A stretch of DNA of 64,000 nucleotides from Bacteroidales bacterium (GTDB taxonomy: Bacteria; Bacteroidota; Bacteroidia; Bacteroidales; Bacteroidaceae): NCBI GenBank assembly GCA_012517855.1, contig JAAYUD010000096.1, forward strand, positions 1 to 64,000, read 5' to 3'. Each line of letters begins with the position of its first letter. The first letter of the stretch is position 1. Positions 8,110-16,800 of the stretch are shown one piece after another. The position numbers and the translations under genes were made by a program. The notes under the pieces were generated by a model. That model had not been told where the DNA came from. It did not search any database and was given only the letters and a program-made list of their open reading frames with translations.

Positions 8110-11100
8110 TTAAAATTTAAGTTTAAGAGCCACAGAAACAGTTCTTGATATAGGATACTGACAACAATCCAATCCCGTTCCACCTACTTCCGGATCAATG
8201 CCAGAATATGGAGTAATGGTTAACAGATTATCACAGCTAAGAGTCATATCAAAAGAACCTCTGCGATCGTTAAAATAACGAAGCTTTCTTAGTAAATCAG
8301 TAAATGAGTAGCTAATAGAAACATTCTTAATTCTCAAATAAGAACCATTTTCAAGATAATAATCCGAAATAGTTGAGAAGTTACCATTGGGGTCACTCAT
8401 TGTGATACGAGGGACCTCTGAGTTAGGGCCATCCAATGCTTTCAATATCTTATTAGAACGGTTGAAGTTACCCAACGATTCATTTAGCGTAGTATACTTA
8501 TAAGCATTGTATAATTTTACGCCAGCTACGCCTTGAAGCATCATGTCAAAAGAAAATTTCTTCCATGTAAAACCGGCATTGAAAGCATAACTCAACTTCG
8601 GCATCGCATTGCCTCTGAATTCATAGTCACCACTACCGATAGAACCATCACCGTCTTTATCAACAAACTTCAAGTCTCCTGCCTTAGCATTAGGTTGAAT
8701 CATTTTACCATCCTTATTAACATAAGAGCTTGCTTCAGCATCAGTCTTAAAGACACCCGCAGTACGGATCAAATAGAAAGAATAAAGAGGTTTGCCTTCA
8801 ATTGTTCTATAGGGATTCATCTCTTTATAGGTGCCACCCGATGTCCATACAGGTTTATTACCTTGAGCATCAGCCGCACCGATATAAGAAACACGATTTC
8901 TCAAAGTAGCGATATTACCACCAATATAATAACTCCAATCCTTATTAATCTTATCTGCCCAATTTATCGAAAGTTCCAAACCACGGTTGTTTACTTTTCC
9001 ATCATTAATATACTGGGCAGAAATACCAATAGTAGTCGGCCAGTTAGTATCTTGTTGTTTAATCAAACCTTTCGTATTTTTATCAAAATAGTCGAGAGTA
9101 ACAGACATACGATTACCAAATAGCGAAGCGTCTAAACCAAAGTCGACTTGCTCTGATGTTTCCCAAGTAAGGTTCGCATTGTAGCCATTTGCCAAATATA
9201 TACCATTCATAATTGGAGTTGATATACCTATTTGATTTCCCACATCTCCTCCACCAATGATACGTGTAGATAAAGTAGGATTACCATAACCATAACTAAT
9301 AGACCCCAAGTTACCAATTTTACCCCAACTGGCACGAAGTTTCAATAAGTTTAATTGTTTTGATTTAGGCATCCACGGTTCAGAAGTAATTTTCCATGCA
9401 GCTGTCACAGAAGGGAAATCACCATATTTATGTCCTTGTGGTAGACGTCCCGCATAATCACGACGCAAAGAAGCGGTAAAGAAGTAGCGGTCTGCATAAC
9501 TATATGATGCCCTTCCTACCATAGAAAAGTTACGATCTTTGTAATATGCATCTGTAGCATTATCAAAATAGCCTGCTTGTGCAAAATACATCATCGAAGG
9601 AATTTCACTTGCAAAATCATGTCCTGTTACCGAAAAATTACGATACTGATATTCTTCTGCCGTTGTTGAAGCCATCAAACCTATATTATGGGCACCGAAT
9701 ACTCTGTTATATGTCAATGTATTCTCCCAATTCCATTCCGGTTCACGATAGCTAATATATTCCAATGAATTATTATCATTCGGTTTGCCAGCTTCCAAAC
9801 GGCGAGTACTATAGTAACGTTCAAAATAATTACTTTGTTTATAGGTAAAGCGAGAAGTAAAATTCAGTCCCTTAATAGGCTCCATAATATCCAAGAACGT
9901 GGAAGAAGTCATCGTAGAAAGATGATTATTATCATAGGCAGCGTCCAAGATTCTTACAGGATTAATACAGTCACCGTGTATATCGGCGTAAGTTTGCCCG
10001 TATTTAGTAATATAATCGGCCGATGTTGGAACTGTTCCACTATATGAGCCATCGGCATTGTAAACAAATACATTTCGAGGCATCATTAAAGCAGCCAAGA
10101 TAACGCCCGATTCAGCACTGGTCGTGTTAACATCACGAACCTGAGTATCGCGCCAACTCAAATCTTCACGAATACGAACATACTTGCTAAGTTTCCACAT
10201 GGAGTTTAAGCGAGCAATAATTTTCTTACTATAAGTATTAATCAGAGTACCTTGTGTATCGTTATATTCTAACGAGAGCCGATTCGAGATTTCGTCCGTG
10301 CCACCAGAAATAGCTATATTATGACGATAGAAAGGAGCTGTTCGGAATATCTCACCTATCCAATCCGTATTGGTTTTACCATATACAGGATCTTCACTAA
10401 TACGATCCCAACCAATAGGTAATGAACTTCCGGCATCCGCATAAGAAGCTTTACGCACTTTATATTCCTGCTCCCAAGTCAGAGATTGGGGAAGATTCGT
10501 TGCTTTCGATGCGCCGAAAAGCCCATTATATTCTACCGTAGTACGCCCGGGAGCCGCCTGCTTGGTTGTCACCAAAATAACACCAGCCGAACCGGCATAA
10601 GCACCATAAATAGCAGCAGAAGCAGCATCTTTTAAAACGGTAATAGAGGTTACATCACTCAAATTAAATGGAGCGCCAGGCACACCATCTACAACATAAA
10701 GAGGAGATTCACCGTTAGGAGAACCCATACCGCGGATGGTGATTGTTGGTTCAGAGCTGAAATGCCCACCATTCGATACAACAGACACACCGGGTATTTG
10801 GCCTTGCAGCATCTGAGAGACATTGCTTACAGGACGTTCCTGTAGCTTGTCCATATTGGCAACCGTAGCAACAGCTGCCGACAAATCACCCTTCTTCATT
10901 TTACCATATCCGACAACAACAACTTCGTTTAGCAGTTTATTGTCTTCGATAAGTACGACAACAACATTTCTCTTTTCACCCACTTTCACCTTCTGAGAAG
11001 TATATCCCACCGAAGTGATCTGCAATACATCGCCAGATGAGACTGAAAGAGAGAATTTACCATTAACATCTGTTATTTGCCCCTTTGTTGAGCCGATCAC

Positions 11101-11316
11101 AGATACTGAAGCCCCGATAATCGGTTCACCATTACTATCCTGAACAGTTCCGCTAACAATACGGTTTTTTGATTGTTGCATTTCATTTTGGATAGTAACT
11201 ACATTATTTACTGCATAGAGCAATGCAACCGTTGGAGAAAATAAGGTTACAACTGACAAAGCAACGACTTTAAGAAGTCGAGATTTGCCACCAAAGGTTA
11301 ATCTACTTTTTTTCAT
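8110..11316 (-). CDS. SusC/RagA-family TonB-dependent transporter
   Basis: 1068 residues from the ATG at 11316. The longer ORF start at 11475 would add 53 residues ahead of the signal peptide and run through the promoter region, so it is rejected. After the signal come a carboxypeptidase-like domain (VSGTVQDSNGEPIIGASVSV), a TonB-box-like EVVVVGYGKMKKGDLSAAV, the plug domain (GQIPGVSVVSNGG, TIRGMGSPNGESPLYVVDGVPG, SITVLKDAASAAIYG) and a 22-strand barrel ending SVALKLKF. It imports oligosaccharides across the outer membrane with its SusD lid. A TAATTTTG box about 195 bases upstream can serve as promoter. Confidence 0.95.
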   Translation of the reverse strand: MKKSRLTFGGKSRLLKVVALSVVTLFSPTVALLYAVNNVVTIQNEMQQSKNRIVSGTVQDSNGEPIIGASVSVIGSTKGQITDVNGKFSLSVSSGDVLQITSVGYTSQKVKVGEKRNVVVVLIEDNKLLNEVVVVGYGKMKKGDLSAAVATVANMDKLQERPVSNVSQMLQGQIPGVSVVSNGGHFSSEPTITIRGMGSPNGESPLYVVDGVPGAPFNLSDVTSITVLKDAASAAIYGAYAGSAGVILVTTKQAAPGRTTVEYNGLFGASKATNLPQSLTWEQEYKVRKASYADAGSSLPIGWDRISEDPVYGKTNTDWIGEIFRTAPFYRHNIAISGGTDEISNRLSLEYNDTQGTLINTYSKKIIARLNSMWKLSKYVRIREDLSWRDTQVRDVNTTSAESGVILAALMMPRNVFVYNADGSYSGTVPTSADYITKYGQTYADIHGDCINPVRILDAAYDNNHLSTMTSSTFLDIMEPIKGLNFTSRFTYKQSNYFERYYSTRRLEAGKPNDNNSLEYISYREPEWNWENTLTYNRVFGAHNIGLMASTTAEEYQYRNFSVTGHDFASEIPSMMYFAQAGYFDNATDAYYKDRNFSMVGRASYSYADRYFFTASLRRDYAGRLPQGHKYGDFPSVTAAWKITSEPWMPKSKQLNLLKLRASWGKIGNLGSISYGYGNPTLSTRIIGGGDVGNQIGISTPIMNGIYLANGYNANLTWETSEQVDFGLDASLFGNRMSVTLDYFDKNTKGLIKQQDTNWPTTIGISAQYINDGKVNNRGLELSINWADKINKDWSYYIGGNIATLRNRVSYIGAADAQGNKPVWTSGGTYKEMNPYRTIEGKPLYSFYLIRTAGVFKTDAEASSYVNKDGKMIQPNAKAGDLKFVDKDGDGSIGSGDYEFRGNAMPKLSYAFNAGFTWKKFSFDMMLQGVAGVKLYNAYKYTTLNESLGNFNRSNKILKALDGPNSEVPRITMSDPNGNFSTISDYYLENGSYLRIKNVSISYSFTDLLRKLRYFNDRRGSFDMTLSCDNLLTITPYSGIDPEVGGTGLDCCQYPISRTVSVALKLKF

Positions 11317-11516
11317 TAATTTCACGATTTTAGAACAATTAATTAAACAAGGTCTCAATAATACTCTAATATAAGAATAAGCATCAAACAAACAATACAC
11401 TTTTAAGAAAGCATCAGTTTCTCGCATTTTGTGTATTATCTTTTCCGACGTGTTAAAATTAGATATAAAATTCATAGGCCTTATATTATTTCACGCATAG
11501 AATTCTTCTTTTTGCG

Positions 11517-11524
11517 CAAAATTA
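11517..11524 (-). promoter_or_regulatory. Putative promoter -7 box upstream of the SusC-like gene
   Basis: On the minus strand this reads TAATTTTG, a full match to the Bacteroidales -7 consensus TAnnTTTG. It implies a leader of roughly 195 bases before the ATG at 11316. No good -33 TTTG is visible at the expected distance. It suggests that the SusC-SusD unit can be transcribed separately from the phosphoesterase gene upstream. Confidence 0.5.
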
Positions 11525-11574
11525 CATATAAGCTATTTCATCGACGTTTAGATACAGTGACAATGATATTTCAA

Positions 11575-12522
11575 CTATGGTCGACTGATTCCTTGTAGTG
11601 TTCTTATGTAAGTATCCATGGTACCGTCCTCTTTTAGTACAATAATCCTTGCACCTTTTGGATATTTTCCATACGAGAGATAGCCTGTTTTGCGGCCATA
11701 ACATAACTGAATACCGGCAAGTGGAGCAACAAAATCATTTTCGTGATCATGTCCTACAAAAATGGCTTTAACATCTCTCTGCTTCCAAAATTGGTAAAAC
11801 AATCCTGTATTTATAATAGGAGAACAAACTTCTTCATTCTTATGCCCCATCGTAGTAGGACGAGTACGAACATATTCAAATTCGGGCAAAGGAATATGAA
11901 AGAAAGCCAGAGCCGGAACAATACGCTTATTGACAGCTTTAATATGAGTACTTTCTCTGACATACCATGCTACTTGATTTTCTTTAATCCAATCATACTC
12001 TCCCAATATCGAATCATGAATATCCGAATGAGAATCAAACAAGAAAAGATTCCATGTGTTGTGCATTTTGGAAGAGTATATAGGAATAACGCAATTCCCA
12101 TAGCCATCTACACCATGGCCGGCGTTAGTTGTAAGATTGTATGGCTTCTTTATTAAATAATTAAAGATAGTACGCTCAGAGATTCCATGCTGGGCATCGT
12201 GATTACCAAATGTAACGGCATAAGGTATTTTGCGAAGAATAACCGGAGCCAAACACTCATCCCAGCCCCTATAGGCATTCTCCGAGACAACGATATCGCC
12301 TGTGTAAACTACGAAATCAGGTTTTTCTTTATCGAGTACTTCGTTTATTACTCTAAAAGTACTATCATTCTTTTGCGAATTCTTATCGCCCGTCATCCAA
12401 TGCATGTCAGTGAACTGAACTATTTTAAATGTTTTTCCACAAAACTTCAATACGGGTTTGGCAGGATATGCCAACACGAATAGCATCAAAAAGAGGGCGA
12501 AGAATAAATTTCTTTTCATCAT
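11575..12522 (-). CDS. Secreted calcineurin-like metallophosphoesterase
   Basis: 315 residues with a signal peptide. The metallophosphoesterase motifs are complete: FTDMHW (38-42), YTGDIVVS (about 75), FGNHDAQHG (about 105), FFHIPLPEFEY and GHDHENDF, then CYGRKTGY. The same order and wording occur in the N-terminal half of the fusion at 19388-21559 (LTDLHW, TGDVVVS, FGNHDEE, FFHIPLPEY, GHDHNDD, AYGRKTGY). The two are therefore paralogues of one subfamily, distinct from the protein at 2512. It stands alone between its own -7 box and the SusC leader. A periplasmic phosphodiesterase or phosphatase acting on the locus substrate is inferred. Confidence 0.9.
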   Translation of the reverse strand: MMKRNLFFALFLMLFVLAYPAKPVLKFCGKTFKIVQFTDMHWMTGDKNSQKNDSTFRVINEVLDKEKPDFVVYTGDIVVSENAYRGWDECLAPVILRKIPYAVTFGNHDAQHGISERTIFNYLIKKPYNLTTNAGHGVDGYGNCVIPIYSSKMHNTWNLFLFDSHSDIHDSILGEYDWIKENQVAWYVRESTHIKAVNKRIVPALAFFHIPLPEFEYVRTRPTTMGHKNEEVCSPIINTGLFYQFWKQRDVKAIFVGHDHENDFVAPLAGIQLCYGRKTGYLSYGKYPKGARIIVLKEDGTMDTYIRTLQGISRP

Positions 12523-12624
12523 TAATCAGATTTTAATTATTAAAATAAACACAGGCTATACACCTCTCTAAAGAAATGTACATTATAAAAAAATTGATTT
12601 TAGAAAAGACCTTGTTTGTTTCAA

Positions 12625-12632
12625 CAAAAGTA
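12625..12632 (-). promoter_or_regulatory. Putative promoter -7 box for the metallophosphoesterase gene
   Basis: The minus strand reads TACTTTTG, a full match to TAnnTTTG, about 100 bases upstream of the ATG at 12522. An ATTG sits further upstream at a slightly long distance from the expected -33 position. Confidence 0.5.
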
Positions 12633-12880
12633 GTAATAATAATTTTAAACCCGTGCAATATTTTCACAAACATCTATCGAAAATTCATGCCAGCTCTCGT
12701 GTCATCGCTATTTCCATCCAGTCAACTCATCCTCGGCATCTGACACAAGGAGTATCTATACATCCATTTATGTAGAAGCAGATGACGCTAAAATAACTAA
12801 AGCATGTCTCATTGAAAACATACAGATGTAGTTGCCATAACTAAAGATACATACGCTATTTACATCCGTTAGTTATTTGC

Positions 12881-12964
12881 GTCTCACGGCTGTGATACAG
12901 TCGTCTCACCCGTGTGATACACCTGTCGCACACGAGTGAGACACTTGTCTCACATCTGTGAGAC
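12881..12964. repeat. Four tandem 22-bp hairpin units (GTCTCAC-N4-GTGAKAC-N4)
   Basis: Four units follow each other at an exact 22-bp period: GTCTCAC-ggct-GTGATAC, GTCTCAC-ccgt-GTGATAC, GTCGCAC-acga-GTGAGAC and GTCTCAC-atct-GTGAGAC, each separated by four variable bases. The 7-base arms are conserved and self-complementary or nearly so, while the loops and spacers vary freely. That is the pattern expected if the paired arms are under selection. The array lies downstream of the GH2 terminator and upstream of the next promoter. It could be a multi-site protein-binding array, an RNA hairpin series, or a remnant of a small mobile element. Confidence 0.9.
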
Positions 12965-13061
12965 GGTAAATACTAATAATAGTTTTGCGAGAAACATGCT
13001 TATGTAAAAACCAAAACAAACAGATGTTAACCATGTATGTTGCTTTAGTAAATAAAAGAAC

Positions 13062-13108
13062 TTGCGTGTAATGAATAAGTATTATGCTAACTTATTCATT
13101 ACACGCAA
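13062..13108 (-). terminator. Rho-independent terminator of the 20-kb operon
   Basis: A perfect 19-bp stem (TTGCGTGTAATGAATAAGT / ACTTATTCATTACACGCAA) with a 9-base loop lies 20 bases after the GH2 stop. On the minus strand it continues into GTTCTTTTATTT. It marks the end of the SusC-to-GH2 transcription unit. Confidence 0.88.
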
Positions 13109-13128
13109 AGTATGAATTGAAGAGACTT

Positions 13129-15906
13129 CTATTTTGCCCCGCAATTATTTATCTGCAATTGAGGGGTTGCTACGCCCGCATCGCAAGTTGCCACATAAGC
13201 TCTGATTTGCTTTTTCTCGCCAGGGAATAGCGTCACGAAGTTATCACTCCAAAAGACAGGATGAAGTTCGTTTCCTTTTTCATCCAATAATGCCAGCTGA
13301 TTGAAAAAGGACAATTGCTGCGTGTTGTTCTCAAGCTGAATGTCGCAGATATATTCTCCATCTTTTTTCGTCACAGAGATACCTGTTTTCAGCTGAGGGC
13401 TTTTAAAGGCGGTCAAACCTACCAGATCGATATGCTGAGAGTAAAACCAATATAAATTATCGGATAACAATTTTCCTCCGGCATTTTTCAACTCCAATTT
13501 CACGAAATAAGGATCGGTATACATTCCTTGTTGTGGCACAGCTACCATTTCTTTATAACTATTGGCCTCAACGCTATCTATTTTGGTGGCGTACTGCCAA
13601 ACCACGTTCAGATTCTTATCTACAACCTTGGCAGTAAGTTCAACGTTCCGCAAAGGATTTAATGTGGCATTGATGACAGATAGCTTAAAATCGTTTGCAT
13701 TCAGTTGCACATGAATGGGTTCCATGGCCTTCTTTGCAAAATAATATGCAGCGTTGGGATTCAAATACCAATCGTAAATTTGCCACCCCACGTCCGGCCA
13801 ACAAGAATTAAGTTTCCATATCATTACGCCCGACGTAATATCCCACATGCGATGATTGGCGGCTTCGAACATAGCTCTATAACCGTCGGCATTGAGGTAT
13901 TGAGCCCATTGCGAATACTGCTTGGCATCTTTAGGATCGCCAAACATCGTTCGGATAGCGTTATCGTAAGCGCGATAGCAATAGTTATCTACATCCCATG
14001 CCCCATGTTCTGCCCATATACTATCAAGTGGGAAATAAGGTTTGTCTATGTCTTTATGATCGGCTACAGTAGGTATAAACTTCTTCAAACTAGCGTATAA
14101 AGGCATTGAAGGCATGCCCAGTTCATTTCTGAACATCTGTAGATGCACTTCTCTGACTTTATCGAAGAAGTAATTTGACGGAGCCCATCCATAATCGGGA
14201 GCGCCGTCGTCTGTGGTACCGGTAGGCGTATCTTCGAGCATATAGGGCGTTTGCTTCTCCACATCCCAACTGATGCTTGTAGTGGGGATATAGGGGCGGG
14301 TGGTGTCCAATTGCTTTACCTTCTGTTTCATCGCCCGATAAAGTTGTTCGTCGGGAACTACTTCATTGACACCGAACCATGAAATAATGGAAGGATGATT
14401 GCGATACCTCAACACCATATCTTCGACACCGCGCACCGCCAAATCGTGATCTAGCGGATAATGTTCGGTTTCCGTACCCGGATACATGCGCCAACATTGC
14501 AAAAACACGTGCCATACCATGATGCCATACTTATCGCAACTTTCCAACCAAGCATCATCGGGCGAAGGCATGTCCTCGCTACCTATCAAATTGACGTTGG
14601 CGTCGGCAATGAGACGCATCTGGTCGTAAATCCTTTTTTCAGAATCGTCCAACAACATATCGGGTTGTATCCATCCACCTTTGCAAAACACCTTTCGGCC
14701 ATTGACGTAATAGACCAGTCCTGCCTCTTTTCCGATGTACTTGAGCTCTTTCTTCACCTCTCTGAGGCCGAAGTCGAGTTCTTTCTCATCAGATATTCCT
14801 CCTTTTGCCAACAGTTGCAGTTTCAAATGATGTAAATATTGCTGCCCATAACCGTTCGGATACCACAGATATGGTTTCTGTATTCTTAATTGCGGATAAT
14901 CGGCCGACGAGAATTCGATGACTTGGTGAGACTGGGGAGCTAAGGATACCTTTTGAGACAATGTAATTGGACGCATACGCCCTTCCATCGTTTTTGTATA
15001 CGAAGGAAATTGTACCTCATTGAGCAGATTGATAGATACCCGAAGCTTTCCGTTGATCGCCTTATCGGAAACATTTCGGACATCAACCCTTACCTTGACA
15101 TCTGCCAACGAGGTATCTCCGTTGGGCAATGTAGTCACCACAAACGGATTCTCCAATAGCGCATCACCGGTGGCCTCTATCGCTACTTTCTGATAAACGC
15201 CCATATTGCGGTCGCGCACTACCGGTGCACAATCCCATCCTCCGGACATTTTCAGCGTCTCGTCTTTGAATATATCCGTAGCGTGCCCTCGTGTAGGACC
15301 AAAGAACTTGAGTTGAGTGCCGGGAGTAGGAACACCCGGATGATCTACCTGATATACCTTGAGTGCAATACAATTGTGCGCCCCCGATACAACATAACGG
15401 GTAATATCCAACTTGAAGCGACGAAACATGCCATATATACTATTCTTATCTGCCACCAGATGCCCATTGACCCAAACATCTGCACGGTAATTGATTCCGT
15501 ACAATTTGAGCCACAGTTTTTTGCCTTTATACGAACGAGGCACATCGACTACCGTACGATACCAATAAGGATCTTGCCATGGGTTACGCCCATTCTTAAG
15601 ATAGTTGTACTTGCTCAGACCCATTTTTTGGTTGAATTCGTCCGAGACGTCGGGAATGAGATAATTGTTCATCCCCACACGCGGATCGGGATAAACTCCA
15701 TTCTTTACCAACGCATTCAACACGGTAGAGGGAACCGTAGTCTTGTACCAATTGTGAGGTAGATACGACGTGTCGGACACTTTATCATCAGAAGCCTCAA
15801 CATCGGACGAGTTCTTTATCTCCCAATGCGTCAATGTCTTTTCTTGGGCGCAAGCGATGGTATAACATCCCAATAGCGCCAATATTGCAATAACCGTCTT
15901 TCTCAT
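13129..15906 (-). CDS. GH2 glycosidase, exo-beta-glucosaminidase-like
   Basis: 925 residues with a signal peptide. GH2 architecture: a sugar-binding domain (YWYRT about 114-118, WVNG about 145), Ig-like domains and a TIM barrel with GGWIQPDMLL (about 410), FGVNE (general acid/base E515) and FRNELGMP (nucleophile E595). The stretch SGVMIWKLNSCWPDVGWQIYD near the end of the barrel resembles the exo-beta-D-glucosaminidase (CsxA) branch more than beta-galactosidases. Beta-mannosidase is the main alternative. It overlaps the ROK kinase stop by 4 bases, so translation is coupled. With the SIS and ROK genes it fits release and use of an amino sugar. Confidence 0.88.
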   Translation of the reverse strand: MRKTVIAILALLGCYTIACAQEKTLTHWEIKNSSDVEASDDKVSDTSYLPHNWYKTTVPSTVLNALVKNGVYPDPRVGMNNYLIPDVSDEFNQKMGLSKYNYLKNGRNPWQDPYWYRTVVDVPRSYKGKKLWLKLYGINYRADVWVNGHLVADKNSIYGMFRRFKLDITRYVVSGAHNCIALKVYQVDHPGVPTPGTQLKFFGPTRGHATDIFKDETLKMSGGWDCAPVVRDRNMGVYQKVAIEATGDALLENPFVVTTLPNGDTSLADVKVRVDVRNVSDKAINGKLRVSINLLNEVQFPSYTKTMEGRMRPITLSQKVSLAPQSHQVIEFSSADYPQLRIQKPYLWYPNGYGQQYLHHLKLQLLAKGGISDEKELDFGLREVKKELKYIGKEAGLVYYVNGRKVFCKGGWIQPDMLLDDSEKRIYDQMRLIADANVNLIGSEDMPSPDDAWLESCDKYGIMVWHVFLQCWRMYPGTETEHYPLDHDLAVRGVEDMVLRYRNHPSIISWFGVNEVVPDEQLYRAMKQKVKQLDTTRPYIPTTSISWDVEKQTPYMLEDTPTGTTDDGAPDYGWAPSNYFFDKVREVHLQMFRNELGMPSMPLYASLKKFIPTVADHKDIDKPYFPLDSIWAEHGAWDVDNYCYRAYDNAIRTMFGDPKDAKQYSQWAQYLNADGYRAMFEAANHRMWDITSGVMIWKLNSCWPDVGWQIYDWYLNPNAAYYFAKKAMEPIHVQLNANDFKLSVINATLNPLRNVELTAKVVDKNLNVVWQYATKIDSVEANSYKEMVAVPQQGMYTDPYFVKLELKNAGGKLLSDNLYWFYSQHIDLVGLTAFKSPQLKTGISVTKKDGEYICDIQLENNTQQLSFFNQLALLDEKGNELHPVFWSDNFVTLFPGEKKQIRAYVATCDAGVATPQLQINNCGAK

Positions 15907-16799
15907 TCTTCAGTGGAATTTATAACTGAAAGAGCAGCTCCGATTACACCGGCGTAGTCGCCCAACAAAGCCGTCTTCAGCAGTACCGTATTGACCAATG
16001 GCGAACTGATATACTGACGAAACAACTTGTCCGTCTTCTCTAAAAACAGATCGGCCGACTTAACCAGCGAGCCACCTAAAATAACAACAGCAGGATCTGT
16101 CATATTAACCGTCCAAGAAAGCACATAAGCCAGATCGGCGGCAAACATATTCCATGTCTCTACAGCCCTGCGGTTTCCTTTGCGCGCCAATTCGGCCACT
16201 TCGGTAGCCGAGCACTCTTTTCCAACCAACTGATTGTAAGATTTGGAAATTGCTTTCCCAGATACATAATCTTCAATAATACCATCCTTATAGGGAGAAG
16301 TCCATATTTCGCCAAAACAACCTGTAGTGCCTTGTTTTATTTTACCGGAATCGACAAAGGCACACCCTAGTCCGGTGCCCAATGTAAATCCAAGCACAGA
16401 AGAAGCATTCTGCCCCCCTCCATAAACAGCTTCGCCCAAAATGTAGTCGTTGGCATCATTATCAAAAACGATGTTCGTCTTAAAATCTTTGAGCAACCTA
16501 TCTTTCAGCGGATAGTTTTTGAGTGTAGGCAGATTGGCAACATCAAGAATTATCCCTCTTTCATTATCTATAGGACCCGTACATCCAATACCGATACCTT
16601 TAATATCGTAGACTTGAGCCTCTTGCCATACTTCTCCCAAAAGGCGCACAAAGTTATTCACGATCTTAGTGGGCGAACATTGCGCATTAGTCGGAATACT
16701 CTTAATAATACCAATTGGAACGCCATCTGCACCGATAATACCCACGCGAATACTTGTTCCGCCTATATCAACCCCTATTGCTATTCTTTGTTTCTCCAT
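15903..16799 (-). CDS. ROK-family sugar kinase
   Basis: 298 residues, cytoplasmic. Motifs: IGVDIGGTSIRVGII (ATP-binding loop), IGIGCTGPID, FDNDANDYILGEAVYGGG (catalytic Asp in NDAN), LGFTLGTGLGCAFVD and the second phosphate loop VVILGGSLV. The zinc-binding Cys cluster found in many ROK proteins is missing: the region reads GCFGEIWTS. There is no N-terminal helix-turn-helix, so it is a kinase and not a repressor. It starts 1 base after the SIS gene and overlaps the GH2 gene by 4. Phosphorylation of a hexose or hexosamine released by the locus is inferred; which sugar cannot be read. Confidence 0.9.
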   Translation of the reverse strand: MEKQRIAIGVDIGGTSIRVGIIGADGVPIGIIKSIPTNAQCSPTKIVNNFVRLLGEVWQEAQVYDIKGIGIGCTGPIDNERGIILDVANLPTLKNYPLKDRLLKDFKTNIVFDNDANDYILGEAVYGGGQNASSVLGFTLGTGLGCAFVDSGKIKQGTTGCFGEIWTSPYKDGIIEDYVSGKAISKSYNQLVGKECSATEVAELARKGNRRAVETWNMFAADLAYVLSWTVNMTDPAVVILGGSLVKSADLFLEKTDKLFRQYISSPLVNTVLLKTALLGDYAGVIGAALSVINSTEE

Positions 16800-16800
16800 T

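Larger units (their letters stand above)
12523..13128. other. 606-bp gene-free region between two transcription units
   Basis: No coding sequence is supported. From left to right it holds the short leader and -7 box of the phosphoesterase gene, about 200 bases with no recognised content, a four-unit hairpin array at 12881-12964, and the terminator of the 20-kb operon at 13062-13108. The flanks of the array share short words read outward (AACATGCTT-like and GTATGT..TTTAGT-like). This hints at a loose large-scale inverted symmetry. Confidence 0.7.

Noticed and set aside
8533-9123. 196-residue plus-strand ORF
   Set aside because: It lies antisense inside the SusC-like gene, shows no family motifs, and its composition follows the complement of the barrel coding sequence.
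11317-11475. Longer start of the SusC-like gene given in the ORF track
   Set aside because: The extra 53 residues precede a normal signal peptide, and the ATG at 11316 gives the standard SusC N-terminus.
12881-12964. Possible CRISPR array
   Set aside because: The period is 22 bp and each unit is itself a hairpin with a 4-base loop. There are no 25-40 base spacers and no cas genes in the window.
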